From Chamaea fasciata (taxonomy: Eukaryota; Chordata; Aves; Passeriformes; Sylviidae), in assembly GCA_029207755.1 (NCBI GenBank), contig JARCOQ010000003.1:85393994-85457993 (forward strand): DNA of 64,000 nucleotides, written 5' to 3'. Position 1 is the stretch's first letter, and each line of letters begins with the position of its first letter. The position numbers and the translations under genes were made by a program. The notes below the pieces were generated by a model. It saw only the letters and a program-made list of their open reading frames with translations, was not told the DNA's origin and searched no databases. Below are positions 23,601 through 34,963 of the stretch, piece by piece.

Positions 23601-25382
23601 ATGGTTGCAATATAACAAAAAGTTTACCTTTCCTAATACTAACAGCAACAGTAACAATAATAAAAAGCCCTACCAATAAGCATGTTGCTTAGCAACATGA
23701 CACATGGATCTGAAGGGACTGCTGGAGTCCATTGGAATTGACAAGGGATCTGCAAATGAGTGATGGAGCCACCATAGCTGGCAGCTCTGGGAAGCAGCTG
23801 GAAAAAAAGGATGACAAAACCCCAAAATTACTGATAGGAGAGCGTGGAATGAACTTCACAATGAGAGGGATAGTGTAATACAAGAAAAGAAATAGCAGAA
23901 TGTAAGGAAAAAAAGTGAAGGGAAAAAGCAAGATAGAATTTTTAAAAATATTAGGAGTCTATTCAAGCAGTTGCTCTGGCCAGAAAATATGGTTAATGTT
24001 CATCCCTAAACAATTACAAGAAATAATTCCATGTGGTAAGTGTGAAGTGACATGAATAGGAAGATTTGGGTATGTGCATTTGCAGAACCCACAGTGCAAT
24101 GTTCCCTGCACTTATTCACTCACACTTAGTGACCTGTGTCCCAGCTTCAGTGCTTAGGATGGGAAGAGCATAGCAGGACTAAGACAGTGTAGGGACTGTT
24201 CTCCATGCTCTGTAAATTTGATGTGCTTGAATATTCATACTATTTGAATAAACATGAAAACAGAGGCCATATCAGTCATTGTCAGTTGTGCACCTTTGGG
24301 ATCACAAGTCAGTCATCACAGGCTTTAAATTGATACATGACTACCAGATTTTCAGCTCCAGTTTAGATGTTTTCAGCCACCGAGCATGTCTGAGCTGAGC
24401 CAGGTGTATGTTAGAGCAGGTGTGGCAGTAAAAAGCATGTTTTCATTTCCCAGTATTTGAAGTGGTTTGTGCTATATCTCTCACAGTACTCCCTTAACAG
24501 TAGTCCTTTGCAGTTTATACTCAGAATTTCTATGTGTGAAAGTGTGCACATTGATAATTGTTAATATACTTTACATTTCTTTTAGTACTTCTTACCTGAG
24601 GGCTTTCAAAATGCTTTAGAGTTTTAATAAAAAGGAATATGCATTGTGCCCACACTATGCTTACTCTAATGTCCATTCATAGCTATGTGCTAGTGCCAGA
24701 TTTACACTACTGCCTCTGAATACAGGATGTAAGCTGCTGTGCCTGCACCGATAACTTTGGATGTGCAAGAAGACAACAGAGCAATGGCTTCTCTCTTTTC
24801 CCCTGAAAGATTATCACCTCAGGAGTACAATGTGGCAGCTGTAACAAAAGCAGGGTAGCTATTCAAAATGCACTAATAATCTTTTGGGAAGTGATTAAAA
24901 AAACTGAATGATGGGTTGTATGATTTCAAGAAGTGTATACATTATGTGTTTGATTTCAGATGATTAATTATAGCAATCCATTTTGTACTATAAGGGAGAG
25001 ATTTTAAATCACATTTTTATAATTTCTAAAACTGAAATTGATATAGTATTTTGACACAATTCGTTATTTAGGTACTGATACAAGTTTACATTTTTTTTCT
25101 ATTGGAGAGATAATACCAAGTATCTTTACATTCACATGTTATTAGCTACTGCATAAACATGTGAAAGTGAAAAAAAACACCCGACTTTCTATTCAAAGCC
25201 ACTAAATACCTCTAGGTCAATGCCATGTTCCATTAGTTATCTCAGTAAATGTGGGGCTTAGCAATGCTTTCTAAAGAATTTTTTCAAGTATGAACAGATA
25301 TTATTGAATATTTTCCACACTGAATGTAGTGAAAATGCATGTGGTAGCAGTCTTGAGAACCAGGAAGAGAAGATAATCTTAC
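20661..25382. other. Intergenic DNA, mostly unrecognised
   Basis: No gene recognised. A stretch near 20945-21000 (ACTGGAAAAGACCTCATGGA) faintly resembles an antisense CR1 3' end but is too decayed to call. A palindromic site at 23681-23699 is listed separately. Confidence 0.45.
23681..23699. promoter_or_regulatory. Palindrome resembling an RFX X-box
   Basis: CATGTTGCT T AGCAACATG has perfect 9-bp arms around one base. The core GTTGCTTAGCAAC at 23684-23696 is close to the X-box bound by RFX factors (GTNRCC, 0-3 bases, RGYAAC), deviating by T for C at the sixth position. No promoter or exon is visible nearby, so function is only suggested by the motif. Confidence 0.3.
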
Positions 25383-25704
25383 CAATTGCTATGCTGGTTA
25401 ATCAAACTTAGATCTGTTAAACCATGGATCCCTGAGTTTCCTTTCTCTTCTGTGGCACGTTGGGTATAATATTTGAATGTCATGGCCCATTTGTTTCTTC
25501 CTCTAAGTATTCTCTCCTGGTAGGCTTTGGTTGTGTCGTTTCTGCCTGTGATTAAAGCTTTCAGCTCTGCCTGGGTAGCTGGAACCATATGGGCTGAGGT
25601 CACCAGGCCTTCTAAAACCATCCTATGTTTTTTACTGAATGTCACCTGTGGTAATGCAATGTATTTGAAATCAGTATTCAGGAATTTCTCAATGGTACAG
25701 AGCA
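25383..25704 (-). other. Candidate internal exon of unknown gene
   Basis: On the minus strand a 322-nt stretch stays open. It is bounded by ACACACAG at its 5' end and by AATTG followed by GTAAGA (a consensus donor) at its 3' end. The frame starts in phase 2 and stops only after the donor. It encodes a mixed, charged, protein-like sequence containing KHRMVLEGLVTSAHMVP and RGRNKWAMTFKYYTQRATEE. I do not recognise the protein. The acceptor side has a weak pyrimidine tract, and open stretches of this length also occur by chance in the window, so this is a hypothesis only. It is on the same strand as ADGRB3 but about 36 kb past its 3' end. Confidence 0.25.
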
Positions 25705-28700
25705 CTGTGTGTATTCAGTAACGCATGTTATCAGTGTTGGGCCTAGAGACTTTTCCTAATGCTAAGCCAAGTTCAGTATCCTGATGCCTGCTTGCCCTTT
25801 TTCCCCAAACTCTGAGCTTCTGTGCTTCCCCAAACTCTGACCTCTGAGTTTCTAAGGCTATGTCAGCATTGCACAGCAGAACTCAATGCCATGGTTCCAC
25901 AGCTTGCACCAACGCAGCTAACAGAGGGGTGGAAAACAGACCTGGTGATAGGGCAGTATGTCCAAGGTGACAGACTTCAGGACACAAGCAGAGGTGCTTA
26001 TACTGGCATGGATGCATATGAGCTCCTGCAGAGAGAGACTTCACTGCTTTGCTCAAATGGGCATAGTCTAAAACGTCACCTGCCAGTCTGGAAAGACCAA
26101 CTCATTAGTACCCTTACTCAGGTACAAGTGAACCCAGTAACCCATCTGCTCAGTGGGTGAAGGTTTCTTAGAGGTTGCTTTAAACAAAATCTGTTAGGAA
26201 CAAGGAATCACTATTATATCAACTGCTTTAATGCTGTCAGTTTCCCAGAGAAAGTACATGGCGTGTATATTTTTCTCAATAAAACGACTTCCAAAATCTG
26301 GCAGTCTGGGAGTCTGTGTTTCCTGTCTCCCTCTTCAGAGAAACCAAGGGAGTAGACACTTGTAAAGTTGACCAACATTACTTTTGACACCCTGTGTACT
26401 GGTGGCTGGTACTAAATTCTGGGATAGCAAAAACAGGATAGGCACTTCTGTGGAACCAACTGCTTGCAGGCAGCTCAGCTATGTCAAGCCTGGATGCATC
26501 CTGATTGTGTATGCAGCTTCTGGGGTCTGTTTCACTACTGGTATCATTGAGATTGATGATGTACTGTGGGATAACTTCTGTTCTCTTGCTTAAAAACAGC
26601 TTGTGTGACATAATGTCTATGGTCATTTTAGCTAGCACTTACCAGTTTTTAAAGGGTGGCAGCTGTCATCTCATGCTAGCTAGAATGGTTTATTTCAGAG
26701 TTTACTGTATTTCTGGTCAGATTTGAAAAGATGAGGGAATAAAATGCCCTTCCTTTTTCTGGCCCTCTATTTTCTTTCCCCCTTGCTATATTAATTTAAG
26801 TGCCAAACACAGTGCCCTTCTCTTCAAATGCTGGTCTAAATCTGCTGCAGCCTAGGGTTGCTACATGTGTTGGTCTGACACTCTCCACCTCTTTGGGCTG
26901 TGTCAGTGCCAAGAACTGTCATCTCTGCCTGTTGTGTACACTGTGTTTGTTTCTCAAAAGTCTTTAAGATAGATAAATTGAAGAATTTGTGTAGGTGTTT
27001 TTTTGGGTTTTTTTTTTTTTAATTTGGTTGTTGGGGATTTTTTTAAACTCAGCTGTCACCTCCTTGTTAGAAATGTTCTGTTCTTGGTCTTGAGGGAGCT
27101 CTTAAATCCAGATATGGTGGGTGGCCCAGATGGTGCCTCAGCTGAAGAAGGGGGTCGTGAATAGAGTGGAATATAATACTCAGCAGTGTACAGACCACTG
27201 CTGCATCTCTCAGGCGTTAAAGGGTACAATGCATTAGCCACCTCAGAACAAATTAGTAAATGAACAGAATTGCTGAGGAGAGGGCAGAGAGTGTATAACT
27301 GGCATCAACTGTGTTATCTGGACATGCTTCAGATAGCAGTCTTCAAAAGACATATGAGAAAATGACCTACTTAAAAAAGACATGAGAAAAAAAATCCAAA
27401 ACCAGGCTTGTGCCCATTTCTGCTGGTCATTCAAGTGGAAATTTAAAGATCCCTCAGTGCTTTCTGAAGAGAAAGAAAATACAGCTTTTCTGGCCTGTAC
27501 TCCATCAGCCAATAAAAGTGACTTTTAAGTTAAAAACTTCATGTGAGTTACTGCCAGACCTACAGTAGCTATTGCAGTTGCCAAAAGAAGCATTTACAGT
27601 GCTGGTATCTTACTTATTCTCATGAATCCCCCTGAGATGAAGACAGCACACCGCATAACCCTAGTCTTTATTGGAAAATACATTTATAGATACACAATTT
27701 TATGTAGTAATTCTGTTTTGTCCCCCACTGTGACACTCAACCTCTTCTTGTCATATCAGTCTCCTGTAGGAGTAGATAGAGATGTTTCTCTGCTGCCTCC
27801 TGTACTCAGAGAAATGTATCTATTACCAGAGCTTCTGATAACCCAAAAACCAAACTGAAAGGAATTCTTCCATCCAAGAAATGACAGTGGTATCCCAATA
27901 GCTTAAAATGGTTGAACTGAATTTGTCATGAAATATAACTCTTATTTTTTTACTGTCCATCCATTTCCTAAGCTTTCTAATCTTTCATAGATTAAGTAAC
28001 ATTTATCAAAAAACTTGATAAGAATTCTTTAATACATGGTGAAACAGGTAGATAAGGACACTTCTCCCTTTTCCACTCTAGGTTAAAAATGGAGAGACAC
28101 AATTAAACGGTCTTGTATTTTTACATTACTTTCAGATTATACTGGATAACATTTTTATCAGCCTGTGTACAACTATCATAATACTTATACAGGAGTACTT
28201 GTAAGCAGAGCAAGTACAGCTCTGTGCACCTTTCACCCCTCTAACTGTTAATTTGCTAATGGAAGCATCTTCAGTGAAAATGCGGAGGATATTCTCAATA
28301 CGACAGCAGACCTGAATGAAAACTTTGCTACTTTGCTATGTAGTCTGGAATTTTCCCCATTTTCATTTGAAAACTAGTGATGTCAAGGACTGAAAATATT
28401 CAGGTTTGTAAATGTTTCCTTATTCCCAGTTTTATGTGTCAGATAAAACTTGCTGCAGTTTCCAAAGGAGCTGCTTACAGAGCTGGTATCTGGTATGTGA
28501 AAATCCTGTGGGCTGGTTTATGATGAAGGCTGCATTGTCAGCTGTGGGCAGCATTCCTGACTGGGCTTCAAGTTTGCACCCTGTACTTGCAGCACTCAAC
28601 ACAATCAGCAACCCCTCTAGCCTTGCATCGTGTCAGCTGTCATCAGTTGGGACATTGACACTGGGGAAAGCTGGGGGTGAGTTTGGAGGTAACAGTAAAA

Positions 28701-29214
28701 ATTGAGACTGTGCTTGGAGACTGGATTGGGAAACCTAGTGGACCTGGAGGAAAAAGGAGAAATGTGAGGAAAAGTGTTACTTCAGGTAACCTGCTTGTGA
28801 AGGAAGAGCTTATTGGCTTCTCCTATATTTTTGAACAAGCTGGTGGCAAGGCTGCCTGGCCCAAAAGAAACTGTACCAGAGGCAGTTCTAACAATTTATG
28901 GGTATGAAGTATGGATGAACTCCTAGGATCAATGCCTGTTATATTTACTAGTACAGACAAAATCTGAAATGATGCTAACTGGCTGCTCCAATCAGTTGTC
29001 CACTTCAGGCTGCATGTGTTTTTTGCATTACATGACAGTTTTCCTCTTGACTTACATGAGAGAAAAGGCTTAATAAGGAAAGATTAAAAAATATATTAGA
29101 AGAGTATTTTCAAGGCTGCAAAATCAACCTTTCAAAAATTTGGAAATACAAAATTACCTCTGAGGAATATACATTAAGATAGCCTTAAGCCACATAAATG
29201 CACACTGTTTTTAC
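25705..29214. other. Intergenic or intronic DNA, no supported gene
   Basis: Several medium-length frames occur on both strands (for example minus 26378-26638, minus 27056-27241 and plus 25822-26160). None has a recognised motif. The splice signals around the minus-strand frames are mediocre, and their phases do not join to the 25383-25704 candidate. No repeat was recognised. Confidence 0.4.
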
Positions 29215-29394
29215 CAGGACATTTTCCTCAATCAGTGCATACAGTAGATAGCCTTGTTTTTTAATCATGATATCTCCTAGTAAAGAGCTTCTATTACACT
29301 CCAGGTACATCAGGTACATCAGAGTTATACTGAGTATATTCATAAGGATGTGATAGCTGTAGTCAGTGTGATGTTCAGCTGGGTCAGACATCAG
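29215..29394 (-). other. Candidate 180-nt exon of unknown gene
   Basis: The minus strand shows a good acceptor (GGGCTTGCTGCTTCCAG), exactly 180 nt open in phase 0, and a donor-like CCTG|GTAAAA. The 60-residue product begins LMSDPAEHHTDYSYHILMNI, continues with a Leu/Met/Tyr-rich hydrophobic stretch, and ends in GYLLYALIEENVL. A length divisible by three with symmetrical phase is typical of a cassette exon. I recognise no family and see no compatible neighbouring exon, so chance remains a serious alternative. Confidence 0.25.
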
Positions 29395-29621
29395 CTGGAA
29401 GCAGCAAGCCCAGCTGGATGCAGGAGTGTTCACTGGACAGTAAACCCAAAGTAGCTGTGGTTTGGTATCAGCACAGACTTACAAGGACAATGTGAATGTG
29501 AGGGTGGTTGTAGCTGTCCATGAAGAAACATTCACAGTGCTCTGGGGGAAGCTGTCAGTGTGGGCTTGTCAATTTAGCAGCACAGCCATGCTCCGCTTGT
29601 ACTCCCCTCTGTTTTTCCCTC

Positions 29622-30595
29622 TGTCTTAGTTTGAAAGACAGGTGTCTGCTAGGGAAGGCAAAAGCCTCCCTTGGAATGGAGAATGTAGACCCCTCCCTCC
29701 AGATGATTATAATTTTGAAATTAAGGAGTTCTCAGGCAAGGATATGAGGGGTAGGAATAACAGTTCTTTACTAGTATGTGTGACAAGGCAAACAAACAAC
29801 AGCAACTATGGCATTAACAACAAAACAGAACCAGGAACCTCCTGACGGCCCTCTCGGCCGAGACAGGCTTTTCCTTCACAAAACCCTCGGGCAGTCTGAT
29901 CCCAGTGTCCCTGCAGGACTCTGAGGAGCAGCAAGATGCAAGAGCAGGAATGAGCAGAAATCCGGGGCTGGTGGATGAGATGTACCAGAAGCTCCACAGC
30001 AGTAACTGGAACTGCGGGGTGTCCCGGCAGGGCACGGGGTACGGGGCTACAGCGTTGCAAGACCCAGAGCAGTGAGGAAGAAGCAGCCGGGGCGGGACAG
30101 CGGCAGCCCAGCTCCAGCAGGGCAGGAGAAGGTGAGCTCAGGATTTCTGGACACACGAGCAGATGGTGGTTGATCCCTAGGACTGGAGTTTGGTGGTGAC
30201 AGTGAATTCTCCCCGCAGGAACAACAGCTTGGCTGTCCTTCTGATGCTGAGAGTGAGAGAGAGAAGCTGCCCCCAGCCCCATCCTTTACCCGTCCCCAAA
30301 ACTCGGGGTATTTTCCCCCTCCAAGAGAAAACTCCCAGAGGCAAAAGAAGTGCAGCCAGGTGCTACACTCCTTTCCTCTGGCCACTTTCTTTTGTTTTTT
30401 CTAAAGTATCCATAAGTACTCAGCAGTTAGTTTCCTAGCAACTTATGGGAAAAAATTCTATAAGTAAAAAAGAAACAACTTAATCCCCAGCTCCCTCCTT
30501 GTTGCTGGGGTGCTAAGAGAACAGAGTTGTGTGGCCTGAAAAGAGTCAGGCTGTCTTGCCTTAGTCTACTATGAAGAAGAGTTACAGCTGACACA
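29622..30595 (-). mobile_element. Solo LTR, avian endogenous retrovirus (ERVL-like)
   Basis: The plus strand begins TGTCTTAGTTTGAAAGACAG and continues GGCAAAAGCCTCCCTTGGAA and TAGACCCCTCCCTCCAGATG, a pattern I associate with a common passerine LTR family. It then holds GGAATAACAGTTCTTTACTAG and a GC-rich middle. The possible end is GTTACAGCTGACACA at 30595; both the end and the orientation are inferred. It aligns collinearly with 39515-40340, including GGAATA-CAGTTCTTTA-TAGTATG, AAGGCAAACAAAC, GTGTCCCTGCAGGA and GTGTCCCGGCAGG. No gag, pol or env sequence flanks it. No matching target-site duplication was found with these ends. Confidence 0.75.
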
Positions 30596-30682
30596 GAGGC
30601 TTCTATTTGTTCCTTCTTTTTTCTTTGTTAATGTTACTATTATTCTGTATTCCTTATGCTATGAACATATTTTATTATTATT

Positions 30683-31656
30683 CACAGAACCACAGAATCA
30701 ACTAGGTTGGAAAAGGCCTTTGAGATCATCGAGTCTTACCTATGGCTGAACATTAGCTTGTCAATTAGACCATGGCACTGGGTGCTGCATCCACTCTATC
30801 CTTAAACCCCTACAGGGACAGTGACTTGATCTTTTCCTTGGGCAGACCATTCCAATGCCCAGTCACCTGTTCTGTGAAGAACTTCTTCCTTATGTCCAAC
30901 CTAAACCTCCCCTGCTGCAGCTTAAGACTGTGTTCTCTTGTCCTCTCACTGGTGGCCTGGGTGAAGAGGTCAACCCCCACCTGGCTGCAGCCTCTTTTCA
31001 GGGTGTTGTAGAGAGGGATAATGTCTCCCCTGAGACTCCTTTTCTCCAGGCTGAACAACCCCTGCTCCTCACACACTTGTGTCCCAGACCCTTCACCAAC
31101 CTTGTTGCCCTTCCTCAGACTTGCTCCAGCACCTCAACATCCTTCCTAAATTGGGGGCCCAGAACTGGACACAGCACTTAAGGTGCAGCTTCACCTGGGC
31201 TGGGAAGAATGACCACCCTGGTTCTGCTGGCCACACAGTTGCTCACACAGGCCAGGATTCCACTGGCCTTCTTGGCCAGCTGGGCACACTCTGGCTCACG
31301 TTCAGTTGTCTGTCCATCAGCACCCCCAGGTCCCTTTCTGCCTGGCCACTGTCCAGTCACTCAGTCCCAGCCTGTAGTGCTGCAGGGGTTTATTGTGGCC
31401 AAAGTGCAGGACCTGACACTTGGTTCTGTTGAATCTCATATCCTTGGATTGGGCCCATCAATCCAGCCTGTCCAGGTCCCCCTGCAGAGTCCTCCTACCC
31501 TCCAGCAGATAAACAATCTCCCCCAACTTTTTGTCATCAGCAAATTTGCTAATGGTAGACTCAATCCCCTCACCCAGATCATCAAAAAAAGACATTCAAC
31601 AGGACTGAGGACAACACTGATCCATGGGGGACACCAACAGTGGCTGGCTGCCAAGT
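30683..31656 (-). mobile_element. CR1 LINE, 5'-truncated, minus strand
   Basis: Antisense CR1 begins with CACAGAACCACAGAATCAAC and TAGGTTGGAAAAGGCCTTTG. It continues through TTCTTCCTTATGTCCAACCT, AACCTCCCCTGCTGCAGCTT, CCTTTTCTCCAGGCTGAACA and CCCAGAACTGGACACAGCAC. It ends near 31656 within GATCCATGGGGGACACCAAC, the antisense of the region around the reverse-transcriptase end. About 970 bp are retained and similarity to the consensus is high, so it is a relatively young copy. Confidence 0.96.
30810..31360 (-). pseudogene. CR1 ORF2 C-terminal remnant, frameshifted
   Basis: Two minus-strand frames together give the ORF2 C-terminus. The upstream frame (31178-31360) contains EPECAQLAKKASGIL and SVASRT-like CVASRTRVVILP. 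The downstream frame (30810-31076) contains [34 protein letters not shown] and TGHWNGLP, matching the CR1 pattern 'LFSLEKRRLRGDLI' and 'RKNFFTVRVTEHWN-LP'. The switch of frame between them shows at least one frameshift. It is an inactive LINE fragment. Confidence 0.85.
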
Positions 31657-33175
31657 TAAAGAAAAGCCTTTATTTCTAGTATTTTTCCTCAGGAGGTTCC
31701 AAATGACAGTTACTTATGGATAGAAGTACTGTCACCTCCTGTTTCTTGGGCTGTACCAGCATTCAAAAATCATCTAGTAAATGGGCCTTATCTGTGACAG
31801 TATGGACATTTGTTCAAACTGCCAGTGGCTAACTCACTGCTACATGCCCTTAAATCTATTGGATTTTGCTCACTCTTTTACCTGCATACTGGTCTCCAAT
31901 TTAATTAATTACTGACCAGTCCTAGCAGTATCTTTTACCCTATTAAATTAATTACCTGCTCTTTCTTCAAAGTTCAGCTGGCTTTCTATAGAAATAAAGA
32001 GTTACTTAATTTAATCTGAACCCTTTTACAGTGCTTATCACATTCAATCTCTCTACCAGACTATCTGTGAAGTTGACCTGGCTTCTCAGAAAAGATTTCC
32101 TCTTTCCTCATAAGTGATTTCTTGAGTGATGCCCCATTTTCAAGGAGACAGCATAATTCTCTAATGGCTCTTTAAGAAATTAGCCCTCTTCTTATGGAAG
32201 GGTTGAAGAAGTCTGGGCAGAAGCTTCTTTATCTGGCACACTTCCATTCCCTGCAAATGGTAGTTCTCTCCTCAAGCACTGATTCCACTACTTTGATGAC
32301 TGCAGTCTTGACCTTTTTATGAACTTTTCTTCCATCTCCCGGAAAGTGTGTTTGAAAATTGTTTCAATTTATGGTGCCTTGCTTGACTGTGCAAGGTTTT
32401 TTTCTGACAAACACAGAGGCCAGTTAAGTACTGTGAGGGTCCTTTATTTGTCCTTCAAATTTGCATAAGAGATTGCAGTCTTGAAATAGAAAGAGTTTCA
32501 AAGGAATATAGCAGCTTAGAATTTTCAGGTACTAGTTTTAACTATACTTCTAACAGAATGTGAGAAATGGTGTCTCTTCCTGAAAAGCATTTAGTCCTTA
32601 GCACCCTGTCACCATAACTAACCTTCAGTAAGAGTAGTCCTTTAAACATAGTTCTCCTGGAGTCCTTCACAGCTCTCTAAAGTTTCCTCAATGGTGATCC
32701 TAAATTGAGGCAAACATCGTTTTTCTGACAGCCAATAATTTGTGTGCAAAACTTCTTGACTTTAATAATTCATACTGAGGAGCATTCAACTTAACAGTTG
32801 CTCATTTGGCTGGATAAACAACATGGGGTGGTAGCTCAGCTGGAGTAAATTAGTGTAATATTGTTTCAGTCACTAAAGTTACAGCAGTTTAGATCAATAT
32901 ATATATATTGTCACTCATTTTTATTTAGTTTTTGTTTTTTTTTTTTTCATTTACTCTGGCATTCTTAACTGTAGTAGATGGCAGCTTAACAGATATAATT
33001 CATTCATCCAGATAGTTCCCTTGGGAACTATCCCCTAACTAGCCCCTTTGGAAAGTAGGGAGGTACGGTGTTCATTTTACAGATGATCGGCTAAGGAACA
33101 AAGTGACGCTTTTTCAAGAGATTGACAATTCTAAAATGTTTACTGTCTTGATGCTGTGAAAAATTTGCATCACAG
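31657..33175. other. AT-rich intergenic DNA, nothing recognised
   Basis: No exon or repeat recognised. GGTGGTAGCTCAGCTGG at about 32827 looks like a tRNA A-box, but no B-box or cloverleaf follows. Confidence 0.45.
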
Positions 33176-33645
33176 TATTGCAGAACCATAGAAATGCTGT
33201 TTGGAAATGACCTCTGAAAACCTTGAGTTTGTATGCCTACCTGAAACAGAACAGGTTTGCCATAACTTTGTCCAATCAAGTCCTGAAAATCTGCAAGCAC
33301 AGAGACCATAACCTCTCCAGACAACAAGAGTCAACACTGAATTGACCTTCTCATGATTTTTTTACCCCCTCTATTATTTAATTTGAACTTCCTAAACCTC
33401 AGCTTGTGGTGGTTGCCAAACTTTATATCACTTTATCTCCAGAACTTCTGTAATTATTTAATGCAGTCATAGGCAGGTAGTTAAATCACCGCTTGCCCAC
33501 TTTTCTGTTGGATTAAATCAGTCCAACTCCTTCCACTTGTTCTTGCAGGCCATGTGCTCTCAACCTTCGATTATCTCAGTAGCTCTATACTGGACTCTCT
33601 CCAGTTTCTCAATATTATCCATTATATTCTGCCCTAATGTATTTA
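33176..33645 (-). mobile_element. Old, heavily decayed CR1 fragment
   Basis: The plus strand keeps scattered antisense CR1 landmarks. These are TTGCAGAACCATAGAAATGC, GGAAATGACCTCTGAAAACC, a CCTAAACCTCAGCTTGTGGT block, and TATACTGGACTCTCTCCAGT followed by TTCTCAATATTATCC. Order and spacing fit CR1, but many substitutions and indels put it among the oldest copies here. Confidence 0.65.
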
Positions 33646-34963
33646 AAAATTAATTCGAAACACAAATACAGACTAATTTTTTCAAAGCAAATTAAGATAA
33701 TTCTCAGTAATATTTTCTAAGGAATTTTGGAGCCAAAAGAGATAGATAGGATATTAGTGATATTTTCAAAATTACCCAGATATCCATTGGCTTCTCTAAG
33801 TATCTAGAATAATCTTGGCCTGCTTCCTACTGACTCTCAGGCAGACTTTCACTGACTGGCCCCAATGTAACTACATGTGAAATGAAAAGTGGGTGGATAT
33901 AGATGAAAATCAAGATCAGGGTGTTGTTTGTGGAGCAAGGATACATATAAAGCTTTGTTTGGAATGGTTTATAATGATTGATGACCTGCCAAGTATTGGA
34001 TTCTTATTGAATCCACCAGAGATTCACTTAACTATGCTTGCAAGTATTGTTTCAGTCTGGATATTTGTTGGTTTGGACACAGGCTTTTAACATTCTTCAT
34101 CTTTATCCCTGTAAACATTCCCAGAAGTAAAACAGAGGTAGTGTGTGATCTTTGGATATTGTTCAATCTCTAGAATGAAGTGACTAGGGTTATTAACATT
34201 GTTTAATTTATTTATATTGCCATTGCGTCTAGGAGCTGTAATCATTAACCAGGGGATCTGCTTCAACTCCATGCACTGTTTAAATGCAGAACAAAGAAAT
34301 AATCCCTTGTCCAGCCTATATCCAGTGTAAGCATGAGGAAATAGGAAGCAGATGGATAAATACAAAAGCAGGAAAATGACATTGTTCAGAAGGAAAAGCA
34401 GGACTGTCAGGGTACCATAGGATACTATGAATTTCTGTAGGCATCACAGTATTGGAAAAGGAGTGGGGTTCTCCTTTGTGAAAGAAAAATGGGATTGAAG
34501 TAAGGTCTGAGAAGAAAGGATAACAGCTTTGCATCACATATGTTGAGCATAAACTGATGACAGAACACCCATCACAGGACTCCTATGTGACAGTGTAAAG
34601 TTTGGGTAAGGACACAGTAATGAAGATAAAATTATCTTTTATGTTTCCCTGTTTACTGGTGTAAGCAGCTGCTGGAGATGCAAGTACTTCTGCTTGGAAA
34701 GGTGTAAGCTGAGGCTACCCGTGGATAACTGCTATCTCTGAAAAAGTGAATGTATTAGCTGTGGTAGATAGGAAAGAACTTAGGATGTGATCAACTAATC
34801 TAGGGCAGTTTTTTTACCCTAGGAAAAGGTAGGAAGCAATGGGGATAACTACTCTGTAGAACACTGGTTTTATCCCTCTTTAAGTCATAGCACTACTATA
34901 ATTTCTCCCCTCTGGTGTGTTTGGTTCTATCATCTTGACAACATTTCTCCTTCAACATAACAG
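33646..34963. other. AT-rich intergenic DNA, nothing recognised
   Basis: Opposed open frames at 33893-34090 (plus) and 34087-34365 (minus) have no recognised motif and no good splice context. Nothing else was identified. Confidence 0.4.

Noticed and set aside
25822..26160. 112-codon plus-strand frame opposite the candidate minus-strand exons
   Set aside because: No motif, no acceptor/donor pair and no recognised homologue.
27056..27241. Minus-strand frame with protein-like Pro/Ser/Tyr composition
   Set aside because: Acceptor is a rare GAG with a close branch site, the donor is weak, and its phase does not fit the 25383-25704 candidate.
32825..32843. tRNA-like start GGGGTGGTAGCTCAGCTGG
   Set aside because: The A-box matches, but there is no B-box, anticodon arm or acceptor pairing downstream. 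No tRNA or tRNA-derived SINE can be supported.
34087..34365. 92-codon minus-strand frame
   Set aside because: No good splice signals and no recognised family, so probably chance.
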